64,000 nt of DNA, from contig NZ_LPZN01000018.1 of assembly GCF_001646655.1 (NCBI RefSeq), forward strand, positions 89,463 through 153,462, read 5' to 3'. The DNA comes from Rhodococcus gordoniae. GTDB taxonomy: Bacteria; Actinomycetota; Actinomycetes; Mycobacteriales; Mycobacteriaceae. Under the pieces are notes generated by a model, which was given only the letters and a program-made list of their open reading frames with translations, searched no databases and was not told the DNA's origin. This document shows positions 26,751-37,487 of this stretch, in pieces. The translations under genes and the position numbers were made by a program. Position 1 is the first letter of the stretch; each line of letters begins with the position of its first letter.

Positions 26751-29700
26751 GTGGGATGGGGAAACGGGCCGCCGACCTGGTCGGAGATGGAGCGTGTGCT
26801 CTCGGGACGACCCGGCACTTCCCGCCGCGATGCCGAACATCCCGGCGACGGGGGCGACAGCCCGGCGTGGTCGCGCACCCGCACCGAGTACGAGGCGCGG
26901 GTCCGACGTCCGGAAGGACCGGTCGTGCCCTACGCCGAACTGCACGCCCACTCCGCGTTCAGCTTCCTCGACGGTGCCTCCACGCCGGAGGAACTCGCCG
27001 AGGAGGCGGCACGACTCGGACTCGAGGCCCTCGCGGTGACCGACCACGACGGACTGTACGGAGCGGTGCGATTCGCCGAAGCCGCACGCGAACTCGGCAT
27101 CCGCACCGTCTTCGGAGCCGAGCTGGGCCTCGACGATGCGCACCTGCTCGTCCTCGCCCGCGGTCAGGAGGGCTATCGACGCCTGTCGCGGCAGATCGCC
27201 GACGCCCACCTCGCAGGAGGGGAGAAGAACAACCCGAGGTACGACTACGACGCGCTCACCGACGCCGCCGGTGGGCACTGGCAGATCCTCACCGGTTGTC
27301 GTCGGGGGCACCTGCGACAGGCGCTCACCACGGGCGGGATCCCCGCCGCCGAAGCAGCATTGCTCGATCTCGTCGACCGGTTCGGTGCCGACCGCGTGAC
27401 CGTCGAACTCACCCGTCACGGATATCCCGACGACCACGAACGCAACGCAGCCCTCTTCGAACTTGCCGCGCGACATGGCATTCCGTGCATCGCGAGCACG
27501 GCGGCGCACTTCGCGCATCCCCATCGGCGACGTCTGGCGATGGCCGTGGCGGCGATCTCCGACCGGCAGAGCCTCGACGACGCCGTCGGCCGGATCCCCC
27601 CGACCGGAGGCGGGCACCTGCGGTCGGGGGAGGAGATGACGCGGCTGTTCGAGGCCTTTCCGGGTGTCGTGCACCATGCCGCCGAACTCGGTCGTGAATG
27701 CGCCTTCGATCTGCGTCTCGTCGCCCCGAAACTGCCGCCCTTCGATGTTCCCGACGGGCACACCGAGTTCACCTGGCTGCGCGAACTCACCTACGACGGG
27801 GCGCGTCGCCGCTACGGTCCGGTCGAGCGCCGCCCCGACGCCTATCGGCAGATCGAACACGAACTCGACGTCGTCGGCCGGCTGGGATTCCCGGGATACT
27901 TCCTCGTCGTCCACGACATCGTCGACTTCTGCAAGCGGAGCGACATCCTCTGCCAGGGACGAGGATCGGCCGCCAACTCGGCGGTCTGCTACGCGATCGG
28001 CATCACCAACGTCGACCCCGTCGGCAACAAGCTGCTGTTCGAACGCTTCCTGTCGCCCGAACGCGACGGCCCACCCGACATCGACCTCGACATCGAATCC
28101 GACCGGCGCGAGGAGGCGATCCAGTACGTCTACCGCAAGTACGGCCGCATCAATGCGGCGCAGGTCGCGAACGTCATCACCTACCGCGGTCGTTCCGCCG
28201 TCCGCGACATGGCCCGTGCTCTCGGATACTCGCAGGGACAGCAGGACGCGTGGAGCAAGCTGATCGGCCGGTGGGGTGGGGTGCGGGTAGAGACCGACGA
28301 ACGGATCCCGGAGACGGTTCTCGATCTCGCCGAACAGATCGAAGGTCTCCCACGGCATCTCGGCATCCACTCGGGCGGCATGGTGATCTGCGACCGGCCC
28401 GTCGCCGACGTGTGCCCCGTCGAATGGGCGCGAATGGAAGGACGCACCGTTCTGCAGTGGGACAAGGACGACTGTGCTGCAGCGGGTCTCGTGAAGTTCG
28501 ATCTGCTCGGCCTCGGCATGCTCTCCGCGCTGCACTACATGATCGACCTCGTCGACGAACACGAAGGCATCCGAGTCGATCTCGCGCACCTCGACCTCTC
28601 CGAGCCGGGGGTCTACGAGATGTTGTGCCGCGCCGACTCGGTGGGTGTCTTCCAGGTGGAGTCGCGGGCGCAGATGGCCACTCTGCCGCGGTTGAAGCCG
28701 CGCTGCTTCTACGATCTGGTCATCGAGGTGGCCATCATCCGGCCCGGCCCGATCCAGGGCGGTTCGGTGCACCCCTACATCCGGCGGCGCAACGGTCTCG
28801 AACCCGTCACCTACGACCATCCGTGCCTCGAGAAGGCCCTCGAACGCACCCTCGGCGTTCCGCTCTTCCAGGAACAGCTCATGCAGATGGCCGTCGACGC
28901 CGCGGGATTCACCGCGGCGGAGGCCGACCGGTTGCGTCGCGCCATGGGATCGAAACGGTCGACGGAGAAGATGGAGCGTCTGCGGGGACGCCTCTATCAG
29001 GGCATGCGGGACCTGCACGGCATCACGGGCGACGTTGCCGACCGCATCTACGAGAAACTCTACGCCTTCGCGAATTTCGGTTTCCCCGAGAGTCATTCGC
29101 AGAGCTTCGCCTCGCTTGTGTTCTATTCGGCGTGGTTCAAGCTGTACCATCCCGCAGCGTTCTGCGCGGGTCTGCTGCGTGCTCAGCCGATGGGTTTCTA
29201 CTCGCCGCAATCGCTGGTCGCCGATGCCCGACGTCACGGTGTGGTCGTCCACGGCCCCGACATCGCGGCGAGCCTCGCGCACGCCACCCTCGAGAACGAA
29301 GGCCGGGAGGTCCGGATCGGCCTGGCCACGGTGCGGAACATCGGCGACGACCTCGCCGAACGCATCGTGGCCGAACGTCGCGACCACGGCCCGTACACCT
29401 CACCCGCCGATCTCGCCGCCCGCGTCGGTCCCACCACGGCGCAGATCGAGGCGCTGGCCACCGCGGGAGCGTTCTCCTCGTTCGGCATCACCCGCCGCGA
29501 AGCCCTCTGGGGTGCGGCTCCGGCGGCGGCGCAACGCCCCGGGCGGCTTCCCGGGGTCGGGACGGTGCCTGCTCCGGCCCTGCCGGGGATGAGCGCTCTC
29601 GAACTCGCCGCCGCCGACGTCTGGGCCACGGGAATCTCGCCCGACAGCTATCCGACGCAGTTCCTGCGGAAGAGGCTCGACGAACTCGGGGTGATCCCGG

Positions 29701-30002
29701 CCGCGGAACTGCCGCAGGTCCCCGACGGGACGCGCATACTCGTCGGCGGGGCCGTGACCCACCGGCAGCGACCTGCAACCGCCGCCGGTGTCACCTTCCT
29801 CAACCTCGAGGACGAGACCGGGATGGTGAACGTGGTGTGCTCGGTGGGGTTGTGGGCGCGCTACCGCACCGTGGCCCACACCGCACCTGCCCTGCTCGTC
29901 CGTGGTCGGCTCCAGAACGCCGAAGGAGTGGTCACGCTCCTCGCCGACCACCTCGAGCCCATGGATCTGCGGATGCCGAGCAGATCACGCGATTTTCGTT
30001 AG
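26751..30002 (+). CDS. dnaE2: Error-prone DNA polymerase III alpha subunit DnaE2
   Basis: A 1083-residue C-family polymerase. The PHP domain begins YAELHAHSAFSFLDGAS, the catalytic palm has PDIDLDIES with Asp443 and Asp445, and there is a C-terminal OB-fold (GAVTHRQRPATAAGVTFLNLED). Its length and N-terminus fit DnaE2 rather than the replicative DnaE1. GTG 26751 follows GGAGG. It works with ImuA' and ImuB, encoded 12 kb upstream in this window, in damage-induced mutagenesis. Confidence 0.96.
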   Translation: MGWGNGPPTWSEMERVLSGRPGTSRRDAEHPGDGGDSPAWSRTRTEYEARVRRPEGPVVPYAELHAHSAFSFLDGASTPEELAEEAARLGLEALAVTDHDGLYGAVRFAEAARELGIRTVFGAELGLDDAHLLVLARGQEGYRRLSRQIADAHLAGGEKNNPRYDYDALTDAAGGHWQILTGCRRGHLRQALTTGGIPAAEAALLDLVDRFGADRVTVELTRHGYPDDHERNAALFELAARHGIPCIASTAAHFAHPHRRRLAMAVAAISDRQSLDDAVGRIPPTGGGHLRSGEEMTRLFEAFPGVVHHAAELGRECAFDLRLVAPKLPPFDVPDGHTEFTWLRELTYDGARRRYGPVERRPDAYRQIEHELDVVGRLGFPGYFLVVHDIVDFCKRSDILCQGRGSAANSAVCYAIGITNVDPVGNKLLFERFLSPERDGPPDIDLDIESDRREEAIQYVYRKYGRINAAQVANVITYRGRSAVRDMARALGYSQGQQDAWSKLIGRWGGVRVETDERIPETVLDLAEQIEGLPRHLGIHSGGMVICDRPVADVCPVEWARMEGRTVLQWDKDDCAAAGLVKFDLLGLGMLSALHYMIDLVDEHEGIRVDLAHLDLSEPGVYEMLCRADSVGVFQVESRAQMATLPRLKPRCFYDLVIEVAIIRPGPIQGGSVHPYIRRRNGLEPVTYDHPCLEKALERTLGVPLFQEQLMQMAVDAAGFTAAEADRLRRAMGSKRSTEKMERLRGRLYQGMRDLHGITGDVADRIYEKLYAFANFGFPESHSQSFASLVFYSAWFKLYHPAAFCAGLLRAQPMGFYSPQSLVADARRHGVVVHGPDIAASLAHATLENEGREVRIGLATVRNIGDDLAERIVAERRDHGPYTSPADLAARVGPTTAQIEALATAGAFSSFGITRREALWGAAPAAAQRPGRLPGVGTVPAPALPGMSALELAAADVWATGISPDSYPTQFLRKRLDELGVIPAAELPQVPDGTRILVGGAVTHRQRPATAAGVTFLNLEDETGMVNVVCSVGLWARYRTVAHTAPALLVRGRLQNAEGVVTLLADHLEPMDLRMPSRSRDFR

Positions 30003-30013
30003 CATCCCCGAGT

Positions 30014-30871
30014 GTGAAACGCCTGTCGGTGATGTCGTTGGCTCTGTTCGCGTTGGTCGTCACAGGATGCGACGAGGGCGGGGGAGGTGAGGGCTCGTCG
30101 GCCTCCGCGCCCGCGATCTCGGCACCCGCGATCACCGACGGCGGCCTCCGGGAGTCGCAACCCGTCGAGGAGCCCGACCGCAAGGAGGTCGTCACCGGCT
30201 ACCTCCACATGGATGCCGGCGATCCCGTGGCGACGGGCCGCCGGGTCGCGGCGGTGGTCGAGGAGGCCGGTGGACGCGTCGACTCCCTCACCGAGCAACC
30301 CGAGGCGAGCAGCGTGCTGACCGTGCGGGTGCCCGCCGGCCGGCTCGACGAGGTCGTCGACGAGATCCGCACGCTCGGTCGCATCACGAGCCTGAGTACC
30401 ACCCGCGACGACGTGACGATGCAGTACACCGACCTCGAAGCGCGGGTGGGTGCGCTGCGGGCCTCGGTCGACCGCCTGCGGGCATTGCTCGAATCGTCGG
30501 CGGACGTCGAAGCGCTGATCGCCGCCGAGACCGCCCTGGCCGAACGCCAGGCCGAACTCGACAGCCTCGAAGCGCAGCGACGGCAGCTGGGCGACAGCAT
30601 CGAACTGTCCACGCTCACCGTCGACATCACCACCGATCGCCTTCCCTCGGAGCAGGACAGCTTCTGGGACGGGCTGGTCGCGGGATGGAACAGCCTGTGG
30701 GCCGCATTGGGGGCCGCGGTGGTCGGTATCGGCGCCGCGCTACCGTGGGTGGCGTTCCTGTGCGTGTGCGCCGGTGTCCTCTACCTGGTCATCCGGCTCA
30801 TCACCCGACGGGGACGTTCGTCCGGAACCACCGGGACGCCCGACACCGAGAGGACCGACAGCGATGCGTGA
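30014..30871 (+). CDS. DUF4349 lipoprotein
   Basis: A 285-residue probable lipoprotein: signal helix SVMSLALFALVV followed by the lipobox VTGC. A DUF4349-like domain with a coiled coil (about residues 140-200, LEARVGALRASVDRLRALLE) and a C-terminal membrane helix (AALPWVAFLCVCAGVLYLVI) complete it. It would span from outside to the membrane. GTG 30014. The function of DUF4349 is unknown. It overlaps the rhodanese gene by eight bases. Confidence 0.85.
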   Translation: MKRLSVMSLALFALVVTGCDEGGGGEGSSASAPAISAPAITDGGLRESQPVEEPDRKEVVTGYLHMDAGDPVATGRRVAAVVEEAGGRVDSLTEQPEASSVLTVRVPAGRLDEVVDEIRTLGRITSLSTTRDDVTMQYTDLEARVGALRASVDRLRALLESSADVEALIAAETALAERQAELDSLEAQRRQLGDSIELSTLTVDITTDRLPSEQDSFWDGLVAGWNSLWAALGAAVVGIGAALPWVAFLCVCAGVLYLVIRLITRRGRSSGTTGTPDTERTDSDA

Positions 30872-31172
30872 GGTCGACCTGGCCGCACTCGAATCCGCAC
30901 TCACCGACGGAGCCACCGTCATCGACGTGCGGGAACGCGACGAATACGCCCAGGTACGTGTACCCGGCGTCACGAACATCCCGCTCAGCGAGTTCGTCGC
31001 GCGGGTCGACGAGATCCCCACCGACGGCACCGTCTACGTCGTCTGCGCCGTGGGTGGCCGCAGCCTGCAGGCCGCGCAGTATCTCGCCGCTCGCGGTGTC
31101 GACGCCGTGTCCGTCGCGGGCGGCACCGACGCATGGGCCGGCTCGGGTCGTCCGGTGGAGAGCGACGCCTAG
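30864..31172 (+). CDS. Rhodanese-like sulfurtransferase domain protein
   Basis: A 102-residue single-domain rhodanese. The N-terminal VIDVRERDEYAQVRVPGVTNIPL and the active-site loop VCAVGGRS with its catalytic cysteine are clear. It could carry sulfur or act in redox/thiol chemistry. ATG 30864 lies inside the end of the DUF4349 gene. Its TAG stop and the TrmL stop interlock in a CTAG. Confidence 0.9.
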   Translation: MREVDLAALESALTDGATVIDVRERDEYAQVRVPGVTNIPLSEFVARVDEIPTDGTVYVVCAVGGRSLQAAQYLAARGVDAVSVAGGTDAWAGSGRPVESDA

Positions 31173-31633
31173 ACCGCGCCGGGGAAACCGTGCTGCCGCC
31201 ACGCCTCGTAGCAGGCGACAGCGGCGGCGTTCGACAGATTCAGTGAACGCCGCCCGGGCAGCATGGGGATGCGGACCTGCTCGGTGACGTGCGGGTCGGC
31301 GAGCACCTCGGGCGACAGCCCGGTCGGTTCGGGTCCGAACAGCAGCACGTCGCCCGCCCGGTACTCGATCTCCGCGTAGCTCGACGTGCCGTGCGCGGTG
31401 AACGCGAACACCCGCTCGGGGGCAAGCGCCGCCCACGCGGCCGCGAGACTGCTGTGCACGGTGACCGACGCGAGGTCGTGGTAGTCCAGGCCCGCGCGGC
31501 GCAGTTTCGGCTCGGACAGGTCGAAACCGAGGGGTTCCACCAGGTGCAGTTCCGCGCCGGTCGCGGCGACCATGCGTATGGCATTGCCGGTGTTGGGGGG
31601 AATGCGCGGCTCGTGGAACATCACTCTGAACAC
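31169..31633 (-). CDS. trmL: tRNA (cytidine/uridine(34)-2'-O)-methyltransferase TrmL
   Basis: A 154-residue SPOUT methyltransferase. The motifs PRIPPNTGNAIRM, LLFGPEPTGLS and RSLNLSNAAAVACYEAWRQ match TrmL, which methylates the wobble base of leucine tRNAs. GTG 31633 gives a length close to the E. coli enzyme (157). The alternative GTG and ATG three and four codons further in cannot be excluded because the Shine-Dalgarno is weak. It corresponds in position to M. tuberculosis spoU (Rv3366). Confidence 0.9.
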   Translation of the reverse strand: MFRVMFHEPRIPPNTGNAIRMVAATGAELHLVEPLGFDLSEPKLRRAGLDYHDLASVTVHSSLAAAWAALAPERVFAFTAHGTSSYAEIEYRAGDVLLFGPEPTGLSPEVLADPHVTEQVRIPMLPGRRSLNLSNAAAVACYEAWRQHGFPGAV

Positions 31634-31757
31634 TCGATCCAGCTTGCCAGAGGCGCGTCGGCGTCCCGCACGCGCGTAGCGCCGATCTCGGCGTAGTGAG
31701 GGCACGCGTGTTTTCATTCTCGTGTCGTGGTTCGACATATCGACCGCTGGGGGATGC

Positions 31758-32372
31758 ATGGAGTCACCGGTAGCGACGTACGTCTCGGCGGTACGCAGCT
31801 TCTCGGAGCTTGTCCGTGCCGTGCCGGAGGACCGGTGGGACGGTCCGGGCCTGGGCGAGTGGGACCTCCGATCGTTGATCGGACACACCTCACGCTCGTT
31901 GACGACCGTCGCGACGTATCTCGACAGTCCTGCCGACACCGAGGACCTCGCGAGCGCGGAGCAGTACTACGTCCACGTCAAGGAACCGACCTCGGTCCTC
32001 GGCGCGGACGACATCGTCGAACGCGGACGGCGTGCCGGTGCCGACCTCGGTGACGATCCGGTGGCGACCGTCGGTGCCCTGTCGGCTGCGGTGATCGAGC
32101 GGCTCGGTACCGGGGAGGATCGTCTGATCCGGGTGATCGGAGGATCGGGGATCCGGCTGCATTCCTACCTCCCGACACGCACCTTCGAACTCGCCGTCCA
32201 CGGTCTCGACATCGCCGCCGCCGCGGATGTTCCCTACGAACCTCCCGCCGAGGTTCTCGAGCAGGCCACCCTGCTGGCGGCGAGAATCGCGCTGGCACTC
32301 GGCGACGGCACGACCGTGCTGCGGGCATTGACCGGTCGGATGGAGTTGCCGAGCGGCTATTCCGTCGTGTGA
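31758..32372 (+). CDS. Mycothiol-dependent maleylpyruvate isomerase-like (DinB-fold) protein
   Basis: A 204-residue protein. The start MESPVATYVSAVRSFSELVRAVPEDRWDGPG and the GEWDLRSLIGHTSRSL histidine segment are typical of the MDMPI/DinB N-terminal family, which in actinobacteria includes mycothiol-dependent enzymes. Metal-binding histidines are not all obvious, so activity is uncertain. ATG 31758 follows GGGGG. Convergent with the glycosyltransferase. Confidence 0.75.
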   Translation: MESPVATYVSAVRSFSELVRAVPEDRWDGPGLGEWDLRSLIGHTSRSLTTVATYLDSPADTEDLASAEQYYVHVKEPTSVLGADDIVERGRRAGADLGDDPVATVGALSAAVIERLGTGEDRLIRVIGGSGIRLHSYLPTRTFELAVHGLDIAAAADVPYEPPAEVLEQATLLAARIALALGDGTTVLRALTGRMELPSGYSVV

Positions 32373-32382
32373 GCGGCGACGT

Positions 32383-33597
32383 TCAGCGCAGCCGGGACCG
32401 GAACATTCGGTCCTCCAGCAGCGCAAGCACGGATGCCGGGGGAGGCAATCGCGCGATCTCGTCGCGCAATCGCTCGGCACCGCGGCGGAGAGAGCCCGAG
32501 GACAGCGCGTCGAGAGTGATCCTTCCGAGCTCCGCCGAGGTTACGGTGACGGGATCGACCGTGGTCCCTGCGCCCAGCGCGACCAGCCGTCGGGCGTTGA
32601 GTTCCTGGTCCGCGCCCATCGGAAGCGCGACGACCGGAACGCCGTGGGCGAGCGCACCGACGACGCTGCCCGATCCGCCGTGGTTGACGACGACATCGAC
32701 GTGCGGGAGCACGGCCGACTGGGGCACGAACCGCTCGATGCGGACGTTGCCGCCCGGTGACGGCAGGGTGGCCGGGTCGACATCGCGGCCGACGGTGACG
32801 AGCACGCGCGCAGGTAGTCGGTGCAGCCCCCGGAGGAGACGGACGAAGAGATCGCCGGACTCGGTGTTGAAGACGGTGCCCAGCGTGACGTACACGCGGT
32901 GAGGCTCCTTGCCGCCACGAAGCCAGTCGACTGCGAGATGTCCGTGGGACGCGGGCGATGGGCCCGGCCCTGTCGAGACGGCTGTGGCAGGCAACGGGAC
33001 GTCAGGATCGCGGAACGACGGTGGGAACGGTGAGATGACCAAATTCTGTGTCAGGAAAGAGCACTCGTGATCGGAAGGGAGGTCGTGGGCGGCCCGTAGT
33101 CGTCGCAGTGGCTCACGGATGCGGTCGATCCGGACGAGCGCTCCGGAGGCGATCACGTCGACCACCACGCGGGGAACGGCGGCGTGCTCGGCCGCCGTCA
33201 TCGCACCGAAGTCCATCTCGTCGCAGATCAGCAGATCCGGATGCCAGCGGTCGACGACCTCGCGGACCAGGTCGAATCGTCGCGATGCGAGCACATCGGC
33301 GAAGTGGGTGCCTATCACCGAGTACTCGTGGTCGAGATCCGGAGGAGCGAGCGTGCCTATGGACCGGCCGGAAGCGGATGTCGTGTCTCCCTCGGGGAAG
33401 TACGCGTCGAAGCCTCGAGTGCCTGCGAGGACGTCCGCGTCCCCACACACGCCGATACGATGGCCGGCTCCGCGCAGGACGTCGGCGATCGGGAGCATCG
33501 GTGCGAGATGGCCGAGGCCGCCTGCGAACGCGAACAGGACGCGACGCGCGGCCCGGCCTCGTGTGCTGCCGGTCGTCGATCCGACTCGGTGTGCCAT
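32383..33597 (-). CDS. MGT-type (UDP-glycosyl transferase family 1) glycosyltransferase
   Basis: A 404-residue GT-B glycosyltransferase. The N-terminal RVLFAFAGGLGHLAPMLPIADVL and the C-terminal donor-site motif NHGGSGSVVGALAHGVPVVALP are those of macrolide/sterol-type glycosyltransferases. It probably glycosylates a small hydrophobic acceptor. ATG 33597. It is divergent from the WS/DGAT gene; a link to lipid glycosylation is only a guess. Confidence 0.88.
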   Translation of the reverse strand: MAHRVGSTTGSTRGRAARRVLFAFAGGLGHLAPMLPIADVLRGAGHRIGVCGDADVLAGTRGFDAYFPEGDTTSASGRSIGTLAPPDLDHEYSVIGTHFADVLASRRFDLVREVVDRWHPDLLICDEMDFGAMTAAEHAAVPRVVVDVIASGALVRIDRIREPLRRLRAAHDLPSDHECSFLTQNLVISPFPPSFRDPDVPLPATAVSTGPGPSPASHGHLAVDWLRGGKEPHRVYVTLGTVFNTESGDLFVRLLRGLHRLPARVLVTVGRDVDPATLPSPGGNVRIERFVPQSAVLPHVDVVVNHGGSGSVVGALAHGVPVVALPMGADQELNARRLVALGAGTTVDPVTVTSAELGRITLDALSSGSLRRGAERLRDEIARLPPPASVLALLEDRMFRSRLR

Positions 33598-33717
33598 GGC
33601 CGAATTACACCGCGCGAGGCTCGTGTTCGCGAATCGCCGATCGGGTGTGGCCCCGAGCGGTACCTGGTTCAATCGACAGGGCATCAGCAGCGGGCGACCC
33701 GGGAGAGAACCATCACG

Positions 33718-35193
33718 ATGACACGCCGACGCGGAATCCGACTGGCCGCGCGGGACGCACTCCACGTCTTCGTGGAGGACACGGACCCCGAGGCTCCGCC
33801 GTCGACCATGGTGAGTGTCTACGTGTTCGACGCCCGAGCGGGCGACGCTCCCATCCGCACCCGTGAGGACGCCGTCACCTGGATCGGACAGCGCCTGCAC
33901 CGCATACCGGCGCTCACCCGCCGTCTGCACCGGGTGCCGGCGAACCTCGACTTTCCCTTCTGGGTGGAGACGGACGTCGATCCGGACCGTCACGTCCGGT
34001 ACGAGACGATCGGTCCGACCTCACGCAGCGAGGTGCATCGGCTGCTCGCCTCGATGAAGGAACGCCGTCTCGATCTGTCCGCACCCCCGTGGGAAGTGCA
34101 CGTCCTGGCCGACATCCGTGGTGTCGACGACCTCCCCGACGGCGCCACCGTCGTCGCGCTGCTCCTCCACCATTCGGTGACCGACGGACTCGGAGCCGTC
34201 GATATCGCTCGTGCGTTGTTCGACGATCCTGCGGCCGCCCCTTCGCCCGGAGGACGCGTCGTCGCCGTGCCCGGACCGGTCCGCGCGGCGGTCTCGCTGC
34301 CCTTCCGGTACGCGAGGATGCTCCCGGCTCTGGTCGCAGCGCGCCGCGCACGACGAACGCTGGGTGACCTCGCCGCCTCGGGGGCGATCACCGCGCCCCG
34401 ACCACACCGCCCCCGCACGCGTTTCGACACCGACACGAACGGACCCCGGCAGCTCGGCGTCGTCCGTATGCCCCTGCCGGAGGTGCGTGCCGTCGCGCGC
34501 GCCACGCAGACCTCGGTGAACGATGTGATCCTGACCGTCGTCTCGGGCGGATTGCGCTCCTACCTCGGTTGCTGCGACGAGATTCCGGCGGTCTCGCCGG
34601 CGGCGGTCGTTCCGGGATCGCTCCGCGACCGTGTGGGGACGGAGTCGGAGAACAAGGTGACACTCCTGTATGTCGACCTGCATATCGATCGGACCGACCC
34701 GCGCGAACGACTCCGCCGTATCCACGAGTCGGCAGCGCTCGAGAAGCACCGGATCCGGCGTCCGGAGTCGGCCGCATCCGTTGCTGCAGTGGATGCAGCG
34801 CCCGCGTTCGATCTGGTGATGTCGATCCGACGTGCACACCGCGGACCGGTAAAGCCGAGGGGAGAAGCGGTACCACTGGCCAACACCACGGTGACGAATG
34901 TCCCCCGCGGCCCGGTCGAGGGACTCCGATTCGGTGACAGTCCGGCCGTCGAGGCGATCGGTACTCCGATGCTCAACCGGAACTACGGCCTCGTCCATTC
35001 CGCGACGTCGCTCGGCGAGGTCCTCACCTTGTCCTTTCTGGCATCGGAATCCTGCATGCCCGACCCGGAGGAGTACGAGCGGTATCTCGTCGCCGCCTTC
35101 GCGGAACTGTCCCGGGACTGCCTGCCTCCACACGGGCGGGCAGCCGCCGCTACCGGCCGCGCTTCGACGTCGGACGGGCGCCTGGAAGAATGA
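33718..35193 (+). CDS. Wax ester synthase/diacylglycerol acyltransferase (WS/DGAT)
   Basis: A 491-residue acyltransferase with the HHxxxDG catalytic motif HHSVTDG (His151, His152, Asp156). The C-terminal part ([12 protein letters not shown], then [11 protein letters not shown]) is typical of this family. It makes triacylglycerol or wax esters from acyl-CoA; rhodococci and mycobacteria have many copies. In M. tuberculosis a WS/DGAT (Rv3371) also lies next to dnaE2. ATG 33718 follows GGGAGAG. Its stop overlaps folD by four bases. Confidence 0.92.
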   Translation: MTRRRGIRLAARDALHVFVEDTDPEAPPSTMVSVYVFDARAGDAPIRTREDAVTWIGQRLHRIPALTRRLHRVPANLDFPFWVETDVDPDRHVRYETIGPTSRSEVHRLLASMKERRLDLSAPPWEVHVLADIRGVDDLPDGATVVALLLHHSVTDGLGAVDIARALFDDPAAAPSPGGRVVAVPGPVRAAVSLPFRYARMLPALVAARRARRTLGDLAASGAITAPRPHRPRTRFDTDTNGPRQLGVVRMPLPEVRAVARATQTSVNDVILTVVSGGLRSYLGCCDEIPAVSPAAVVPGSLRDRVGTESENKVTLLYVDLHIDRTDPRERLRRIHESAALEKHRIRRPESAASVAAVDAAPAFDLVMSIRRAHRGPVKPRGEAVPLANTTVTNVPRGPVEGLRFGDSPAVEAIGTPMLNRNYGLVHSATSLGEVLTLSFLASESCMPDPEEYERYLVAAFAELSRDCLPPHGRAAAATGRASTSDGRLEE

Positions 35194-36053
35194 GCGATGT
35201 GACTGCGACGATCCTGGACGGCAAAGAAACCCGCGACGAAATCTTCGAGGACCTGAAGGTCCGCGTGGAAGCACTGAAGGACAAGGGCGTCACGCCCGGC
35301 CTCGGGACGATCCTCGTCGGAGACGATCCGGGATCCGCGGCCTACGTGCGCGGCAAGCACAACGACTGCGCGAAGGTCGGCATCACGTCGATCCGCAAGG
35401 ATCTGCCTGCCGACATCACCCAGGAGCAGCTGTTCGAGGCGATCGACGAGCTCAACGCCGATCCCGCCTGCACCGGCTACATCGTCCAGCTCCCGCTGCC
35501 GAAGCATCTCGACGAGAACGCGGCGCTCGAGCGCATGGATCCGGGCAAGGACGCCGACGGTCTGCACCCGGTCAACCTCGGCCGTCTCGTCCTCGGCAAG
35601 GAGGCCCCGCTGCCGTGCACGCCGCGCGGCATCCTCCACCTGCTGCGCCGCTACGACGTGGAGATCGCCGGTGCGCACGTGGTGGTGGTCGGCCGTGGCG
35701 TCACCGTCGGTCGCCCGATCGGGCTGCTCCTGACCCGTCGTTCGGAGAATGCGACGGTCACCCTCTGCCACACCGGCACCCGCGACCTCGCCGCCGAGGT
35801 GCGTCGCGCCGACATCGTCGTCGCGGCCGCGGGTGTTCCCGGCCTCGTGACGGCCGACATGGTCAAGCCCGGCGCTGCGGTGCTGGACGTGGGCGTCTCC
35901 CGCACCGAGGACGGACTGCGCGGCGACGTCGCCGCGGATGTGCGTGACGTCGCGGGCTTCCTGTCCCCGAACCCCGGCGGTGTCGGCCCGCTCACCCGCG
36001 CGTTCCTGCTGAGCAACGTCGTGGAGCGGGCCGAGCAGCTCGCCGCCCGGTAA
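35190..36053 (+). CDS. folD: Bifunctional methylene-THF dehydrogenase/cyclohydrolase
   Basis: Interconverts 5,10-methylene-THF and 10-formyl-THF, supplying one-carbon units for purines and methionine. The 287-residue product has the catalytic lysine region [14 protein letters not shown], the [13 protein letters not shown] loop, [14 protein letters not shown] and the NADP-binding [14 protein letters not shown] start overlaps the acyltransferase stop (ATGA). DUF3017 follows, as in mycobacteria. Confidence 0.96.
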   Translation: MSDVTATILDGKETRDEIFEDLKVRVEALKDKGVTPGLGTILVGDDPGSAAYVRGKHNDCAKVGITSIRKDLPADITQEQLFEAIDELNADPACTGYIVQLPLPKHLDENAALERMDPGKDADGLHPVNLGRLVLGKEAPLPCTPRGILHLLRRYDVEIAGAHVVVVGRGVTVGRPIGLLLTRRSENATVTLCHTGTRDLAAEVRRADIVVAAAGVPGLVTADMVKPGAAVLDVGVSRTEDGLRGDVAADVRDVAGFLSPNPGGVGPLTRAFLLSNVVERAEQLAAR

Positions 36054-36078
36054 CGGGTCGACAACCCCGGGAGACGAG

Positions 36079-36363
36079 ATGGCTCAGGCTCTGCGATTCA
36101 CGCGTCTGAACCTGCCGCTGCTCGCGGTCACCCTGGTGATCGCGGCAGCGGTGATCCTGGTGCTCGCCGACCGATGGCGACGCGGAGCGTTCGTCTTCGG
36201 CGGCGCGACGATCCTCGCCGGTCTGTTCCGCTGGGTTCTCGACGAGGACAAGGTCGGTGTCCTCGCGGTACGCAGCAAGGGATTCGATGTTGCGTCGATG
36301 ATGATCGTCGGCGGCATCGTGGTGGCGCTCGCCGCGTCGATCGACCCGCTGGGAACCGACTAA
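36079..36363 (+). CDS. DUF3017 membrane protein
   Basis: A 94-residue protein with three hydrophobic segments (about residues 12-30, 36-50 and 68-88). It matches the DUF3017 family found after folD in actinobacteria (M. tuberculosis Rv3355c). The function is unknown. ATG 36079 follows GGGAGACGAG. Its stop interlocks with the metX stop. Confidence 0.85.
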   Translation: MAQALRFTRLNLPLLAVTLVIAAAVILVLADRWRRGAFVFGGATILAGLFRWVLDEDKVGVLAVRSKGFDVASMMIVGGIVVALAASIDPLGTD

Positions 36364-37487
36364 CCTTCGGCGAGCTTCATGAGTTCGGCGAGGAGCTTGG
36401 CGACCTCGTCGGCCTCGGTGAGGAAGCCGTCGTGTCCGTCGCGCGAGACGAGTACTCGCAGTTCACCCGATCCCGGAAGGAGATCGGCGATCTCCTGCTG
36501 CAGGCGCAGCGGGTACAGCCGGTCGGAATCGACGCCGGCGACGATCGTCGGAACCGGGGTGGACCCGAGGGCGGCTTCGACACCGCCGCGTCCGCGCCCG
36601 ACGTCGTGCCGGTTCATCACGTCGGACAACAGCACGTAGGTACCGGGATCGAAGCGCGCGACGAGTTTGCGCGCCTGGTGTTCGAGATAGCTCTGCACGG
36701 CGTACCGGCCGCCTCGCCACGGATCCTCACCGTCCTGGGGGAGATTCCCGAAGCGGGTGTCGAGTTCGAACTCGGTTCGGTAGGTGAGGTGCGCGATGGT
36801 CCGGGCAATGGCGAGCCCGGCTTCGGGGCGCCGTCCCGTGTCGTAGTAGTCGCCACCCTGCCAGTCGGGGTCGGCCGTGATGGCCGTGATCTGCGCACTC
36901 TGGGTGCCGATCTGGTCGGCGGTGGCGCGGGCGCCGGTGGCGAGGACGAGCGACGCCCGTACGCGCTCGGGATGGGTGATGATCCACTCGAGGGTGCGCA
37001 TGCCGCCCATCGAACCCCCGGTCACGGCCGCGAGAACGTCGATGCCGAGCTTGTCGAGCAGGGACGCTTCGGCGGCTACCTGATCGCGCACGGTGATCAG
37101 GGGAAAGCGGGAACCCCACGCCTTGCCGTCGGGTGCGGTGCTGCCGGGGCCGGTGGTTCCGCGGCAACCGCCGAGGATGTTGGTGGAGACGACGCACCAG
37201 CGATCGGTGTCGATGGGCGCACCGGGGCCGACCATGCCCGACCACCAGCCGGGGGACGGATGATTCGGCCCGGCGGGGCCGGTGACGTGCGAGTCGCCGG
37301 TGAGGGCGTGTTCGACGAGCACGACGTTGTCGCGAGCGGGGGACAGCTCACCCCATCTCTGCACGGCGACCGTGACGTTCGGCAGTGTCTCACCGCTCTC
37401 GAGGACGAGATCTCCGATGTCGATGTTCTCGAGGCGTCCGTCCGCCGGGGGCAGTTCGACACGACGACGCTCGGTGCCCGCCGTCAA
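36360..37487 (-). CDS. metX: Homoserine O-acetyltransferase
   Basis: Activates homoserine with acetyl-CoA for methionine synthesis. The 375-residue alpha/beta-hydrolase-fold enzyme has the nucleophile elbow [12 protein letters not shown], the [13 protein letters not shown] segment and the final [11 protein letters not shown] histidine region. The start is a TTG at 37487 whose TTGA overlaps the stop of a small upstream frame; aligned with mycobacterial MetA/X this gives the same N-terminal length. It lies under a SAM-IV riboswitch. metY, often its neighbour, is not in this window. Confidence 0.94.
   Translation of the reverse strand: MTAGTERRRVELPPADGRLENIDIGDLVLESGETLPNVTVAVQRWGELSPARDNVVLVEHALTGDSHVTGPAGPNHPSPGWWSGMVGPGAPIDTDRWCVVSTNILGGCRGTTGPGSTAPDGKAWGSRFPLITVRDQVAAEASLLDKLGIDVLAAVTGGSMGGMRTLEWIITHPERVRASLVLATGARATADQIGTQSAQITAITADPDWQGGDYYDTGRRPEAGLAIARTIAHLTYRTEFELDTRFGNLPQDGEDPWRGGRYAVQSYLEHQARKLVARFDPGTYVLLSDVMNRHDVGRGRGGVEAALGSTPVPTIVAGVDSDRLYPLRLQQEIADLLPGSGELRVLVSRDGHDGFLTEADEVAKLLAELMKLAEG

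Noticed and set aside
25929..29387. A 1152-codon open frame antisense to dnaE2 and the SRPBCC gene
   Set aside because: High GC content leaves long antisense frames open. The sense strand encodes clear conserved motifs, and the antisense product has no recognisable domain.
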